Shown: positions 48,856 to 58,435, numbered from the stretch's first letter. The stretch: DNA of 64,000 bases from an uncultured Prevotella sp. (GCA_900544825.1 UQWP01000001.1:1-64000); one strand, 5' to 3'. A program made the numbers and translations. The notes: generated by a model not told the origin, from the sequence alone.

Positions 48856-50295
48856 ATGGGAGGCATTTTCGGAACTATTTCCAAGAAAAGCTGTGTCGCA
48901 GATCTTTTCTACGGCACCGACTACAACTCACATCTCGGTACACGCCGAGGCGGTTTGGCAACCTACAGTAGTGAGAAGGGCTTCGTGCGCTCTATCCACA
49001 ACTTAGAAAGTTCTTATTTTAGAACGAAGTTTGAACCTACACTCGACAAATTCGAGGGTGCGACATCGGGTATCGGTGTGATTAGCGATACTGATGCGCA
49101 GCCATTGATCATGAATTCTCATCTTGGTCGCTTTGCCATTTGTACAGTAGCCAAGATATTAAATAAGGATGAACTTACTCAGTACCTGTTGGATAAGAAC
49201 ATGCACTTTGCAGAGATGTCTTCAGGAAGTACCAACCCAACTGAGTTGGTGGCTCTTCTCATCATCCAGGGAAAGAATTTCCGCGAGGGTATCGAGAACG
49301 TGTTCCATCATATCAAGGGTTCCTGCACCATGATGATCCTTACAGAGGATGGCATCATCTGTGCCCGCGACAGTTGGGGACGTACACCTATTATTATAGG
49401 TAAGAAGGAGGGCGCTTATGCAGCTTCCAGCGAGACTACCTCATTCCCTAACCTTGACTTCGAGGCAGCACACGAGGTAGGTCCAGGCGAAATCGTGAAG
49501 ATTACTGCTGAGGGTATGGAGCAGATCCGTCCTGCCAACAAGAAGATGCAGGTTTGTTCTTTCCTCTGGGTATATTATGGATTCCCAACTTCTACCTACG
49601 AGGGCAAGAATGTAGAGGAAGCTCGTTTCACCAATGGTTTCAATCTTGCCAAGACAGATGATGTTGAAGTAGATTGCTGCAGCGGTATTCCTGATTCTGG
49701 TACAGGTATGGCGATGGGATATGCTGCCGGTAAGGGTGTTCCTTATCAGCGTTGCATTGCCAAATATACTCCTACCTGGCCTCGAAGCTTTACACCTAGC
49801 AACCAGAGCATGCGCTCTTTGGTAGCCAAGATGAAGCTGATTCCTAACAAGGCTATGTTGAAGGGTAAGCGAGTGCTGTTCTGCGATGACAGTATCGTGC
49901 GTGGTACCCAGCTTCGCGACAATGTGAAGGTGCTCTTTGATCAGGCTGGTCTGAAGGAGTGTCACATGCGTATCGCTTGTCCTCCATTGGTTTATGGCTG
50001 TCCTTTCATCAACTTTACTTCTTCCAAGAGTGATATGGAGTTGATTACCCGCAGAATCATCGAGAAGTTTGAGGGTGATGCCAACAAGAATCTTGAGAAG
50101 TATGCTACTACAGGTTCTCCTGAATATCAGAGAATGGTAGATGAGATTGCCAACCAGCTTGGATTGACAACATTGAAGTTCAATACCATCGAGCAGCTTG
50201 TTGAAGCTATCGGTTTGCCTAAGTGCCAGGTATGTACCCACTGCTTCGATGGCAGTAGTGCTTATACCTTGAATGAATTCGCAGACGAAGATTAA
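48856..50295 (+). CDS. Amidophosphoribosyltransferase-like protein lacking the glutaminase cysteine
   Basis: 479-aa PurF homologue. Family PurF transfers glutamine-derived ammonia to PRPP as the first step of purine synthesis. The C-terminal phosphoribosyltransferase half is intact: VLFCDDSIVRGTQLRDNV is the PRPP loop, and CCSGIPDSGTGMAMGYA and FTPSNQSMR are conserved. Late cysteines (CPPLVYGCPFINF; CQVCTHCF) could hold an Fe-S cluster as in Bacillus-type PurF. The N-terminal nucleophile-hydrolase domain begins MGGIFG where active enzymes have Cys at position 2 (or exposed after cleavage), so glutamine hydrolysis should be lost. It may use free ammonia or have another role. Strong promoter and terminator. 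Confidence 0.9.
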   Translation: MGGIFGTISKKSCVADLFYGTDYNSHLGTRRGGLATYSSEKGFVRSIHNLESSYFRTKFEPTLDKFEGATSGIGVISDTDAQPLIMNSHLGRFAICTVAKILNKDELTQYLLDKNMHFAEMSSGSTNPTELVALLIIQGKNFREGIENVFHHIKGSCTMMILTEDGIICARDSWGRTPIIIGKKEGAYAASSETTSFPNLDFEAAHEVGPGEIVKITAEGMEQIRPANKKMQVCSFLWVYYGFPTSTYEGKNVEEARFTNGFNLAKTDDVEVDCCSGIPDSGTGMAMGYAAGKGVPYQRCIAKYTPTWPRSFTPSNQSMRSLVAKMKLIPNKAMLKGKRVLFCDDSIVRGTQLRDNVKVLFDQAGLKECHMRIACPPLVYGCPFINFTSSKSDMELITRRIIEKFEGDANKNLEKYATTGSPEYQRMVDEIANQLGLTTLKFNTIEQLVEAIGLPKCQVCTHCFDGSSAYTLNEFADED

Positions 50296-50302
50296 AATAT
50301 AA

Positions 50303-50367
50303 AATCCCGATTTCCTGAACTTTGCATCAGATGAGCAAAGTCCTGGAAATCGGGATTCTTGTTTTTT
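50303..50367 (+). terminator. Terminator of the PurF-like gene
   Basis: A long hairpin: AATCCCGATTTCC (50303-50315) with GGAAATCGGGATT (50345-50357), extended inside by ACTTTGC/GCAAAGT, followed by CTTG and six T. Confidence 0.85.
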
Positions 50368-50445
50368 GTTCTTTAGCTCTTGCTGTATTTCTAGCGATGA
50401 GCTAGATTCTTGCCTTCTCTTTTATTTCTTGCCGGCAAGGAATGA

Positions 50446-53310
50446 TTATTTCTTCTTCAGCAAGGGTGCCAGGAATTTGTAGGTATAGCCTTTCTTGCTC
50501 TTTGCCATCTCTTCCGGTGTGCCGGCAAAGAGAAGCTGACCTCCACCTCGTCCACCTTCGGGACCCATATCAATGAGCCAGTCGGCGAGCTTGATGACAT
50601 CCAGGTTGTGCTCGATGATAATCACCGTATTGCCTCTATCTACCAGTTTCTGAAGCACATCCATCAGGATACGGATGTCTTCGAAATGAAGACCGGTGGT
50701 AGGTTCATCCAGGATGTAGAGCGTCTTGCCGGTATCACGTTTGGAAAGTTCGGTAGCAAGTTTCACACGCTGACTTTCTCCGCCCGAAAGGGTAGTGGAA
50801 CTCTGTCCCAACTTGATGTAACCCAATCCTACACTCTGCAATGCCTTGATCTTGTTGAGAATCTGAGGCACGTTCTCGAAGAACTCTACTGCCTGGTTGA
50901 TGGTCATATCCAGTACATCGGCGATGCTCTTTCCCTTGTATCTTACTTCCAGCGTCTCACGGTTGTAGCGCTTGCCGTGGCATACCTCACAAGGTACATA
51001 GACATCAGGCAGGAAGTTCATCTCGATGGTCTTGTATCCATTTCCGCCACACGCTTCGCATCTGCCACCCTTCACGTTGAAGGAGAATCTGCCAGGTTTG
51101 TAACCACGGATCTTGGCTTCTGGAAGACCCACAAACAGCGAGCGGATATCGCTGAACACACCTGTGTAGGTGGCTGGATTACTGCGAGGGGTTCTGCCGA
51201 TTGGACTTTGATCCACATTCACTACCTTATCGATATTCTCAATGCCTTCGATGCTGTCGTATGGCATCGGTTTCTTCAGGGAACGGTAGAAATGCTGGGA
51301 GAGGATAGGCTGCAGGGTTTCATTGATGAGGGTAGATTTACCCGAACCGCTGACTCCCGTTACTACGATGAGCTTGCCGAGCGGGAACTCTACATCCACT
51401 CCCTTCAGGTTGTTGCCCCTGGCTCCACGGATGGTGATGTTCTTGCCGTTTCCCTCGCGGCGATGCTCTGGAATCTCTATTGCCATCTTGCCGTTCAGAT
51501 ACTGGGCGGTGATGGTGTCGGTCTTCAGCATCTCCTTCGGAGTACCCTGGAAAACCACTTCGCCTCCCTTTCTGCCTGCCTTCGGACCAATATCTACAAT
51601 CCAGTCGGCTGCTCGCATCATATCCTCATCATGTTCTACAACGATGACGGTATTGCCCAGGTCGCGCAATTCCTTAAGACTGTTGATGAGTCGCTCGTTG
51701 TCTCGCTGGTGCAGACCGATACTTGGCTCATCGAGGATGTAGAGCACATTGACGAGTTGGCTGCCGATCTGGGTTGCAAGACGGATGCGCTGGCTTTCAC
51801 CACCTGAGAGTGACGCCGACTGGCGATTGAGTGAGAGATAGTTCAGACCCACATCGAGGAGGAAGTTGACACGTGAGCGCAACTCCTTGATGATCTCGTG
51901 AGCCACCTTCGCCTTCATGGCAGGGAGGTGAGCTTCCACCTGTTCGAGCCAGTCGCGCAGTTCGTCGATGTCGAGGTTGGCAACTTCCGAGATATTCTTG
52001 TCCCAGATGCGGAAGGCGAGCGATTCCTTCTTGAGTCGCTGTCCATGGCACTCCGGACATTCGATGGTAGAGATAAACTGGTCTGCCCACTTCTTTCCTG
52101 CAGCACTCTCGTCATTCTCTATCACCTTCTGCAGGTAGTCGATGATGCCATCGTATGCACAGAAGTAATCCGAAGAGGTATGCACTTTCTCTTTAACGAT
52201 TTTCACGTTTTCCAGTGATCCATAGAGGATTTCCTGCATGGCATCTCCCGGAATCTCTGCGATAGGAGTCTTGAGTTTCAGATCATATTTCTCGAGCAAA
52301 GATTCAATCTGCCAGAAAATCATCTGGTTCTTGTATTTGCCGAGAGGGGCGATTCCCCCTTCGTAGATGCTCAGGCTGTCATCCGGAATCACCTTCTTGA
52401 TATCTATCTGGTTTACCTTTCCCAGACCCTTGCAGTGGAGGCAGGCACCTTCCGGCGAATTGAATGAGAACATATTTGGTGCCGGATCCTGGTATGCCAT
52501 ACCGGTAACTGGATCCATCAGGCGTTTCGAGAAGTTCTTGCCCGTCTTTTCACCTTTCTCTATCACCATCACCATGCCGTCGCCCTGCTTCATGGCGGTA
52601 GCTACGCTCTTACGGATGCGTTCCTCATCAGCTTCCTTCACCACGAGCTTGTCGATGACAACCTCGATGTTGTGCATCTTGTAGCGGTCGAGCTTCATTC
52701 CGCTTACCACTTCCTGGATTTCTCCATCCACACGTACATAGAGATAACCTTTGCGACGCATGCTCTCGAAGAGTTCTCGGTAATGTCCCTTGCGCTGGCG
52801 AACCAGAGGTGCCAGCAGGAAGATTGCTTTTCCGGCATATTCATCGAGAATCATGTCGATGACCTGTTCCTCGGTGTATTTCACCATCTCTTCACCGCTG
52901 CGGTAGCTGTAGGCGGTACCGGCACGGGCAAAGAGCAGGCGGAGATAGTCGTAAATCTCGGTAGTGGTACCAACGGTGGAACGAGGGTTCTTGTTGGTGG
53001 TCTTCTGTTCGATGCTGATGACCGGACTCAGACCGGTAATCTTATCTACATCCGGGCGCTCCATATTGCCCAGGAAGTTGCGGGCATAGGCAGAGAATGT
53101 CTCGATATAGCGGCGCTGACCTTCGGCAAAGATGGTATCGAAAGCCAACGACGACTTGCCCGAACCCGAAAGTCCGGTTATCACGGTGAGGGAGTCGCGT
53201 GGAATCTCAACGTCAATGTTCTTGAGGTTATGAACTCTGGCGCCCCATACATTTATCTTTTCTTCTTCAGAAAACTTATCTTCTTCTATTTTTCCTTCTT
53301 CTGAAATCAT
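50446..53310 (-). CDS. uvrA: Excinuclease ABC subunit A (canonical copy)
   Basis: 954-aa UvrA, the damage-recognition ATPase of nucleotide excision repair. ABC modules carry [20 protein letters not shown] and [15 protein letters not shown], with signatures LSGGESQRI and LSGGESQRV. The zinc module [36 protein letters not shown] matches the standard enzyme closely, so I treat this as the housekeeping copy. Oddity: the first 18 residues ([17 protein letters not shown]) are a charged extension before the usual start of the fold, encoded by DNA with heptad-like periodicity continuous with the upstream gap. Confidence 0.95.
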   Translation of the reverse strand: MISEEGKIEEDKFSEEEKINVWGARVHNLKNIDVEIPRDSLTVITGLSGSGKSSLAFDTIFAEGQRRYIETFSAYARNFLGNMERPDVDKITGLSPVISIEQKTTNKNPRSTVGTTTEIYDYLRLLFARAGTAYSYRSGEEMVKYTEEQVIDMILDEYAGKAIFLLAPLVRQRKGHYRELFESMRRKGYLYVRVDGEIQEVVSGMKLDRYKMHNIEVVIDKLVVKEADEERIRKSVATAMKQGDGMVMVIEKGEKTGKNFSKRLMDPVTGMAYQDPAPNMFSFNSPEGACLHCKGLGKVNQIDIKKVIPDDSLSIYEGGIAPLGKYKNQMIFWQIESLLEKYDLKLKTPIAEIPGDAMQEILYGSLENVKIVKEKVHTSSDYFCAYDGIIDYLQKVIENDESAAGKKWADQFISTIECPECHGQRLKKESLAFRIWDKNISEVANLDIDELRDWLEQVEAHLPAMKAKVAHEIIKELRSRVNFLLDVGLNYLSLNRQSASLSGGESQRIRLATQIGSQLVNVLYILDEPSIGLHQRDNERLINSLKELRDLGNTVIVVEHDEDMMRAADWIVDIGPKAGRKGGEVVFQGTPKEMLKTDTITAQYLNGKMAIEIPEHRREGNGKNITIRGARGNNLKGVDVEFPLGKLIVVTGVSGSGKSTLINETLQPILSQHFYRSLKKPMPYDSIEGIENIDKVVNVDQSPIGRTPRSNPATYTGVFSDIRSLFVGLPEAKIRGYKPGRFSFNVKGGRCEACGGNGYKTIEMNFLPDVYVPCEVCHGKRYNRETLEVRYKGKSIADVLDMTINQAVEFFENVPQILNKIKALQSVGLGYIKLGQSSTTLSGGESQRVKLATELSKRDTGKTLYILDEPTTGLHFEDIRILMDVLQKLVDRGNTVIIIEHNLDVIKLADWLIDMGPEGGRGGGQLLFAGTPEEMAKSKKGYTYKFLAPLLKKK

Positions 53311-53347
53311 AATCTTTACTGTTCCTTCTTTCTAAAACTATAAACTT
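53254..53347 (-). repeat. Degenerate heptad-like array running into the uvrA N-terminus
   Basis: About thirteen 7-mers in one register on the plus strand, many of CTTCTT type (TATCTTT, TCTTCTT, TCTTCTA, CCTTCTT, TCTAAAA, CTATAAA). The register covers the gap 53311-53347 and continues across the start codon into codons 1-19. Phase is less strict than in the other arrays. Confidence 0.45.
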
Positions 53348-53370
53348 ACCTGCAGGCTATCGTCTTCTTC

Positions 53371-53775
53371 TTAATAGCTGCTTGTGGATTCTGAGAATCC
53401 TCTGAGCAGGTTGACATCTCTTTTGATCTGATAGGTCTTGCCATCTGCTCCTTTTGCCTTGACCAGACAGAAATAGACTCCCTCCTTGACCGGCTTTCCC
53501 TTGTAGGTGCCATCCCATCCCGTGGCAGGGTCGCTCCACTCAATGAGTTTCTGTCCCCACCTATTATATATATAGGCGTGAAAATCCTTGATGTTCTGGT
53601 AACCCTCCTTGGGTTTGTAGATGTCGTTGATGCCATCCCCGTTTGGCGAGAATGCGTTCGGCATCAGAAGGACACTGGTCTGCGTGCCATCCTCCTCTCC
53701 GATTTCTTCCTGTGCCATCATTGGAGGGGTAAAAAGTGCCAATAAGGCACCAAGTAATCCTATTTTTTGTCTCAT
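53371..53775 (-). CDS. Small exported protein consisting of a T9SS type B sorting domain
   Basis: 134-aa protein: a signal peptide (residues 1-21, LLGALLALFTPPMMAQ), a short acidic linker (EEIGEEDGTQ), then a complete gliding-motility-associated C-terminal (CHU_C-type) domain: MPNAFSPNGDGINDIYKP, IYNRWGQKLIEWSDPATGWDGTYKGKPVKEGVYFCLVKAKGADG. Such domains normally sit at the end of large surface proteins as type IX secretion signals; here almost nothing precedes it. No truncated coding frame was seen upstream, and it has its own promoter, so it appears to be a genuine stand-alone gene. Followed by uvrA after 60 bp. Confidence 0.88.
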   Translation of the reverse strand: MRQKIGLLGALLALFTPPMMAQEEIGEEDGTQTSVLLMPNAFSPNGDGINDIYKPKEGYQNIKDFHAYIYNRWGQKLIEWSDPATGWDGTYKGKPVKEGVYFCLVKAKGADGKTYQIKRDVNLLRGFSESTSSY

Positions 53776-53791
53776 TTTGCAAATTATTTGT

Positions 53792-53800
53792 GCAAAGATA
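53792..53800 (-). promoter_or_regulatory. -7 promoter box of the sorting-domain protein
   Basis: TATCTTTGC on the minus strand, 17 bp before the start codon. Confidence 0.65.
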
Positions 53801-53842
53801 ATAAAAAGCTGAGAGATATTGCGCTAGATGCGAGATTTTTTG

Positions 53843-53851
53843 TATTTTTGC
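53843..53851 (+). promoter_or_regulatory. -7 promoter box of the LysM protein gene
   Basis: TATTTTTGC, 72 bp before the start codon; divergent from the preceding promoter. Confidence 0.6.
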
Positions 53852-53922
53852 AGGAGAAAACTTTAATTCATGTCGGTTACGGCAGGATTTTTGGAAGATA
53901 TAAACATTAAAAACAGGAAGAT

Positions 53923-55329
53923 ATGAAAAGAAACATAAGATATTTTTTGATGATTGTGGGGCTGATGCTCAGTGTTGGTATCTTTGCTCAGACAACGAAA
54001 TGGAGAGACATCTACACGGTGAAGAAGAAGGATACTATTTTTGGTATTGCCAATAAGTATAGATTGAGTCTGCCGGAACTGATGGAGGCAAACCCTGAGA
54101 TGAAGCAGGAAGGTTACATGCTTCAGAAGGGAACTACCCTCTTTATTCCTTTTGCCAGCGACCAGCAGAATCCTAATGCGCCTAAAAAGGCACAGAAGGA
54201 GGATAAGAATGCAGTTGCTGCCAGCAAACCGGCTGTAGCAGGAACCGCTGCCGCTCAGCAGAAGGTGGCGGCTAGTGATGCTGTGAAGATTGGCGTAATG
54301 TTGCCTTTGCATGATCTGGATGGTGATGGCAAGCGTATGGTGGAGTATTATCGTGGACTCCTGATGGCTTGCAATTATCTGAAGAAGAAGGGCATCTCTA
54401 CCGATGTACATGCATGGAACGTGCCGATAGATGCTGATATCCGCGCCACCTTGCTGCAGGAGGGTGCCAATACATGTGATATCATCTTCGGTCCGCTTTA
54501 TTCCAAACAGGTGGCTCCGCTTGCCGGCTTCTGCAAGACCTATGGCATCAAGCTCGTGATTCCTTTCTCCATCAGCGGTGACGATGTGGAGCGCAACAAG
54601 GAAATCTTCCAGGTATATCAGAGTCTTGAAACATTGAACGAGTGCACTATCAAGGCTTTCCTGAACAGATTCACCAATGTGCATCCTATCTTTGTAGATT
54701 GCAATGATTCTACTTCGCGTAAGGGAGCTTTCACTTTCGGACTTCGCAAGGAGTTGGAGAAGAGAAACATCAACTATAGTATCACTAATGTGAGCTCAAG
54801 CATCGACCAGTTTGCCAAGGCATTCCTGCCAAGCAAGCAGAATGTGGTAATCCTGAATACGGGTCGTTCGCCACAGTTGACTGCCGTGCTCAACAAGCTG
54901 GATGAATTTGACAGCAAGTATCCGGGTGCATCTATCTCTCTCTTCGGCTATACAGAGTGGTTGATGTACGCCAAATATAATCTGGAGCGATTCTATAAGT
55001 ACGATACTTATATCCCTTCTACCTTCTATTACAATCCGGTAGCTGAAAGAACGCAGAACCTGGAGAAGGCATACGAGGGATGGTTCCATCAGCCGATGAT
55101 GATTGCGCAGCCACGCTTCGCCATCACAGGCTATGATCATGGTATGTTCTTTATCCAGGGTATCAAGAAGAAGGGCAAGGAGTTTACGGGTGAACGCCAG
55201 CAAGTGAACTATCAGCCAGTGCAGACTCCATTGCATTTCATGAAAACGGCAAAGGGTGGATACAAGAACAAGAACTTCCAGTTGATTCACTACACCTTCA
55301 ACCATCAGATTGAGTCGGTGAATTACTAG
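53923..55329 (+). CDS. LysM-domain protein with periplasmic-binding-like fold
   Basis: 468-aa exported protein. Signal peptide about 1-23 (IVGLMLSVGIFAQ). An N-terminal LysM domain (about 28-77, DIYTVKKKDTIFGIANKYRLSLPELMEANP) should bind peptidoglycan. An Ala/Lys-rich linker (about 80-120) precedes a type-1 periplasmic-binding-like fold (about 125-430; KIGVMLPLHDLDGDGKRMVEYYRGLLMA, IIFGPLYSKQVAPLAGF, VVILNTGRSPQLTAVL). The architecture recalls LpoA-type envelope factors, but function is unassigned. The PorT-like gene follows after 45 bp, with heptads in the gap. Confidence 0.88.
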   Translation: MKRNIRYFLMIVGLMLSVGIFAQTTKWRDIYTVKKKDTIFGIANKYRLSLPELMEANPEMKQEGYMLQKGTTLFIPFASDQQNPNAPKKAQKEDKNAVAASKPAVAGTAAAQQKVAASDAVKIGVMLPLHDLDGDGKRMVEYYRGLLMACNYLKKKGISTDVHAWNVPIDADIRATLLQEGANTCDIIFGPLYSKQVAPLAGFCKTYGIKLVIPFSISGDDVERNKEIFQVYQSLETLNECTIKAFLNRFTNVHPIFVDCNDSTSRKGAFTFGLRKELEKRNINYSITNVSSSIDQFAKAFLPSKQNVVILNTGRSPQLTAVLNKLDEFDSKYPGASISLFGYTEWLMYAKYNLERFYKYDTYIPSTFYYNPVAERTQNLEKAYEGWFHQPMMIAQPRFAITGYDHGMFFIQGIKKKGKEFTGERQQVNYQPVQTPLHFMKTAKGGYKNKNFQLIHYTFNHQIESVNY

Positions 55330-55340
55330 GACCGGTAGTT

Positions 55341-55361
55341 TTATAGTTAATCGTTTATAGT
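55341..55361 (+). repeat. Short heptad array between the LysM and PorT-like genes (TTTATAG type)
   Basis: TTATAGT, TAATCGT, TTATAGT in exact phase. In register these give TTTATAG and TTAATCG units, the same as in the pyrB/pyrI gap. Confidence 0.65.
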
Positions 55362-55374
55362 AAGAAAAGAAAGA

Positions 55375-56145
55375 ATGAATAAAGTCAAGATAGGGACACT
55401 GCTAATGGGACTTCTCCTTTGGGGAGGACTCTCGGCACAGGCTCAGATAGGTGAGCATCGCAACGATTTCTCCATCGGATTCAACGGTGGCTATGTGCTC
55501 AGCTCCGTTGGATTCGAACCGGAGGTTCAGCAAAAACAGCATGGAGGAATGACTGCCGGTCTCTCGATGAAATATACTTGCGAAAAGTATTTCAAGACCA
55601 TCTGTTCCATTTATGCAGAGGTCAACTACGCCAAGGTGGGATGGAAAGAGGATATTCTCGACATTGACAACAAACCTGTCATCATCACCGAAACCAAGCA
55701 GCCGATGGCTTATAGCCGTACCATCAATTATATCCAGGTGCCTGTTTTCGCTCACTTGGCTTGGGGTAGGGAAGAGAGAGGCTTGAACATCTTCGTGAAT
55801 GCCGGTCCGCAGTTCGGACTCTATCTCAACGATTCTCAGACTACCAACTTCGATGTGAAGAATATGCCAAAGACAGATAATGACCGGGTAAGTATGGTAG
55901 TGGCACAAGATACGATGGCGGTTGAGAATAAGTTGGATTATGGTATCGCTCTGGGTTTGGGTGCAGAGTACAGCATCCCGAAAGTGGGACATTTTCTGGC
56001 TGAGGCTCGCTACTATTATGGATTGGGCAATATCTATGGTTCATCCAAACGAGATTATTTCGGAAAGAGTAACTACGGACAGATCGTGTTCAAGGTATCT
56101 TATCTCTTCGATATCACACGTACCAAGAACGTGAAGAGAAAGTGA
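55375..56145 (+). CDS. PorT-like outer-membrane beta-barrel protein
   Basis: 256-aa outer-membrane protein with a signal peptide (residues 1-23, LLWGGLSAQAQ) and an eight-stranded-type barrel: FSIGFNGGYVLSSVGFEP, CSIYAEVNYAKVGW, INYIQVPVFAHLAWG, NIFVNAGPQFGLYL, YGIALGLGAEYSIP and GQIVFKVSYLFDI. Fits the PorT/outer-membrane-barrel family. PorT itself is part of the type IX secretion apparatus; whether this is the true PorT or a paralogue is not decidable here. Confidence 0.82.
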   Translation: MNKVKIGTLLMGLLLWGGLSAQAQIGEHRNDFSIGFNGGYVLSSVGFEPEVQQKQHGGMTAGLSMKYTCEKYFKTICSIYAEVNYAKVGWKEDILDIDNKPVIITETKQPMAYSRTINYIQVPVFAHLAWGREERGLNIFVNAGPQFGLYLNDSQTTNFDVKNMPKTDNDRVSMVVAQDTMAVENKLDYGIALGLGAEYSIPKVGHFLAEARYYYGLGNIYGSSKRDYFGKSNYGQIVFKVSYLFDITRTKNVKRK

Positions 56146-56185
56146 CTTCCGGCGATGGTTATGGAAAAATAAGTAATAATATAAA

Positions 56186-57565
56186 ATGAGTACAACAGAA
56201 AAAATTCAGATGAAATTGAGCGACTCGAAGTCAGCTCGCTGGACCGCCCTCATCATCGTGAGCGTCACGATGATGTTCGGTTACTTTTTTACAGATGTAA
56301 TGTCTCCACTGGAGCCTCTCTTGACAGCTGCCAAGGGGGCTGAGAATGGTCTCGGACTCGGATGGAGTTCGGATGAATATGGCTTCTTCTCTGGGGCCTA
56401 CGGATACTTTAATGTATTCCTCCTGCTCCTCTTCTTCGGTGGACTTATCCTCGATAAGTTCGGTATCCGTTTTACAGGTATCCTCTCCACCGTTTTGATG
56501 TTTGGTGGAGCCGTGTTGAAATGGTATGCTGTAGGTCATGAGTTTGCCGGATCGGTAGCAGTACCATTCTTCGGTACTTATAGTACACAGGTAGTGATTG
56601 CTGCTCTCGGCTTTGCCATCTATGGTGTAGGATGCGAGATATGCGGTATCACTGTGAGCAAGGTCATCGTGAAATGGTTTACGGGCCATGAGTTGGCTCT
56701 GGCAATGGGAGTGCAGGTGGCTACAGCTCGTTTGGGAACTGCCGCTGCCTTGGGCTTTTCTCTTCCTTTTGCAAAGGCAATGGGCGGTGTATCTGCTTCT
56801 ATTGCTTTGGGTGCAGTTTTGCTTTGTGCTGGTGTACTTGTTTATCTTGTATATTGTGTGATGGACAAGAAGGAGGATGCTTCTGCAGCAGCTGTGGCTA
56901 CTGAGCCGGAAGAAGGTTTCAAGTTTTCAGACTTGGGTGGTCTGTTCAAGACAACTGGTTTCTGGTATGTGGCATTCCTTTGCCTGATGTTCTATGCTGG
57001 TGTGTTCCCATTCCTGAAGTTTGCCACCAAGTTGATGATTTTCAAGTATGGTGTCGATGCTAATTTGGCAGGTCTGATTCCTGCGATGTTGCCATTCGGT
57101 ACCATCTTCCTTACACCAATCTTCGGAAGCGTATATGACAAGTATGGCAAGGGTGCTACACTGATGATTATCGGCAGTTGCCTCTTGACTCTGGTACACG
57201 TAGTATTTGCCCTTCCACTCAACTCTTGGGTGCTTGCCATCGTGATGATGCTCATCCTTGGCGTAGCTTTTGGTCTGGTACCATCAGCTATGTGGCCTTC
57301 TGTACCAAAGATTATCCCAATGAAACTCTTAGGAACTGCATACGCCCTTATCTTCTATATCCAGAATATCGGACTGGCTCTTATTCCTGTATGGATTGGT
57401 AAGGTGAATCAGGCTAACACGGATGCCAATGGAGTCATTGACTATACTGAGACAATGACCATCTTTGCAGCCTTTGGTGTGGTTGCTATTGTCATCTCTT
57501 TCCTCCTCTTGTTGGAAGATAAGAGAAAGGGCTATGGATTGCAGCAGCCTAATGTGAAGAAATAA
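56186..57565 (+). CDS. Major facilitator superfamily transporter
   Basis: 459-aa inner-membrane permease with about 12 hydrophobic helices split by a central hydrophilic loop (about residues 232-255, KKEDASAAAVATEPEEG). The MFS loop motif after TM2 appears as GGLILDKFGIRFTG; the second half has GSVYDKYGKG. GCEICGITVSKVIVKWFTGHELALAMGVQVATARLG resembles NarK/OPA-like members, but the substrate cannot be named. Follows the PorT-like gene by 40 bp. Confidence 0.88.
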   Translation: MSTTEKIQMKLSDSKSARWTALIIVSVTMMFGYFFTDVMSPLEPLLTAAKGAENGLGLGWSSDEYGFFSGAYGYFNVFLLLLFFGGLILDKFGIRFTGILSTVLMFGGAVLKWYAVGHEFAGSVAVPFFGTYSTQVVIAALGFAIYGVGCEICGITVSKVIVKWFTGHELALAMGVQVATARLGTAAALGFSLPFAKAMGGVSASIALGAVLLCAGVLVYLVYCVMDKKEDASAAAVATEPEEGFKFSDLGGLFKTTGFWYVAFLCLMFYAGVFPFLKFATKLMIFKYGVDANLAGLIPAMLPFGTIFLTPIFGSVYDKYGKGATLMIIGSCLLTLVHVVFALPLNSWVLAIVMMLILGVAFGLVPSAMWPSVPKIIPMKLLGTAYALIFYIQNIGLALIPVWIGKVNQANTDANGVIDYTETMTIFAAFGVVAIVISFLLLLEDKRKGYGLQQPNVKK

Positions 57566-57573
57566 TACTAACA

Positions 57574-57609
57574 GGAGATTTCCCCTTCAAGTTCAAGGGG
57601 GGAATCTCC
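57574..57609 (+). terminator. Hairpin between the MFS and WG-repeat genes
   Basis: GGAGATT and CCCCTT pair with AAGGGG and AATCTCC, with a small bulge. No T run follows; it ends 25 bp before the next start codon and may be a processing or stability element rather than a terminator. Confidence 0.45.
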
Positions 57610-57634
57610 ATAAACAAAAAGAAAGGAAATAACC

Positions 57635-58309
57635 ATGAACGCTACACCTGAATCATTGATTAAGGAATATGCTGACCCTATTGAGCAGCAGGAAATAGAC
57701 AAGTTTATCTGTTCTGAAATGAGCAGGCAGATTCACCGATATATCAAGGGTATGTCGGGAACCAAGCAGGCTATGCTCAAGTTTGAGGAAAAGCTGGCGA
57801 GCCTCTCTGTTACAGAGAAAGAAAAGGCGATTGCCAAATACATCGATTTGAATCGCAAGGCTTTGGATGGACTGGATCTGAAGATGATTCTCGTCCGTTC
57901 GGTGGCTAACTACTGTGATACCTTCCAGTATATGCTCGACTTTGTGAACGACAAGCGTAAGATGGTGTTCTATTATCATCGCTTGAAGGAGAAGTATATC
58001 CGTTACCATGAGGTCTTCGAGGAGAACGGCAAGTTTGGTATGAAGGATCATCAGGGCAACGTGATGCTTCAGCCAGTCTATGATTTCCTCCGCACTTGCT
58101 ATATCTATAATGATGACCTGAGCATCATGCCTGTTATTGCAGAGAAGAATGGAAAGATGGGACTCGTGATGCCTGACGGAAAGGATACCATCGTGGCTGA
58201 TTTCCTTTATGATGAAATCTGTCTGAGAGATGAGTATCCATATTTCGAGGCGGTGAGAGATGGAGTAAACGGATTGATTGATAAGTTCGGAAACTTCGTT
58301 AATAATTAG
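57635..58309 (+). CDS. WG-repeat-like protein of unknown function
   Basis: 224-aa cytosolic protein. The N-terminal half (1-125) is helical and charged with no recognised family. The C-terminal half has three WG/KWG-type repeats: NGKFGMKDHQGNVMLQPVYDFL, NGKMGLVMPDGKDTIVADFLYDEI and DGVNGLIDKFGNFV. Such repeats form beta-propeller-like or beta-rich protein-binding surfaces. No partner is evident. Ends at a strong terminator. Confidence 0.7.
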   Translation: MNATPESLIKEYADPIEQQEIDKFICSEMSRQIHRYIKGMSGTKQAMLKFEEKLASLSVTEKEKAIAKYIDLNRKALDGLDLKMILVRSVANYCDTFQYMLDFVNDKRKMVFYYHRLKEKYIRYHEVFEENGKFGMKDHQGNVMLQPVYDFLRTCYIYNDDLSIMPVIAEKNGKMGLVMPDGKDTIVADFLYDEICLRDEYPYFEAVRDGVNGLIDKFGNFVNN

Positions 58310-58328
58310 TTATTAATAGTAAAAAGAG

Positions 58329-58371
58329 AAAGGGCAATCAGATTGGGATGAACCAACTGATTGCCCTTTTT
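58329..58371. terminator. Terminator between the WG-repeat and rpoD genes
   Basis: AAAGGGCAATCAG (58329-58341) pairs with CTGATTGCCCTTT (58357-58369), then further T; A-rich on the other side, so bidirectional. Confidence 0.9.
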
Positions 58372-58435
58372 GTTTCAGTTGTGGGTAACACAACTGAGCT
58401 TTATTTATTTTTCTCTCGTCTTCGATATGGATTGA

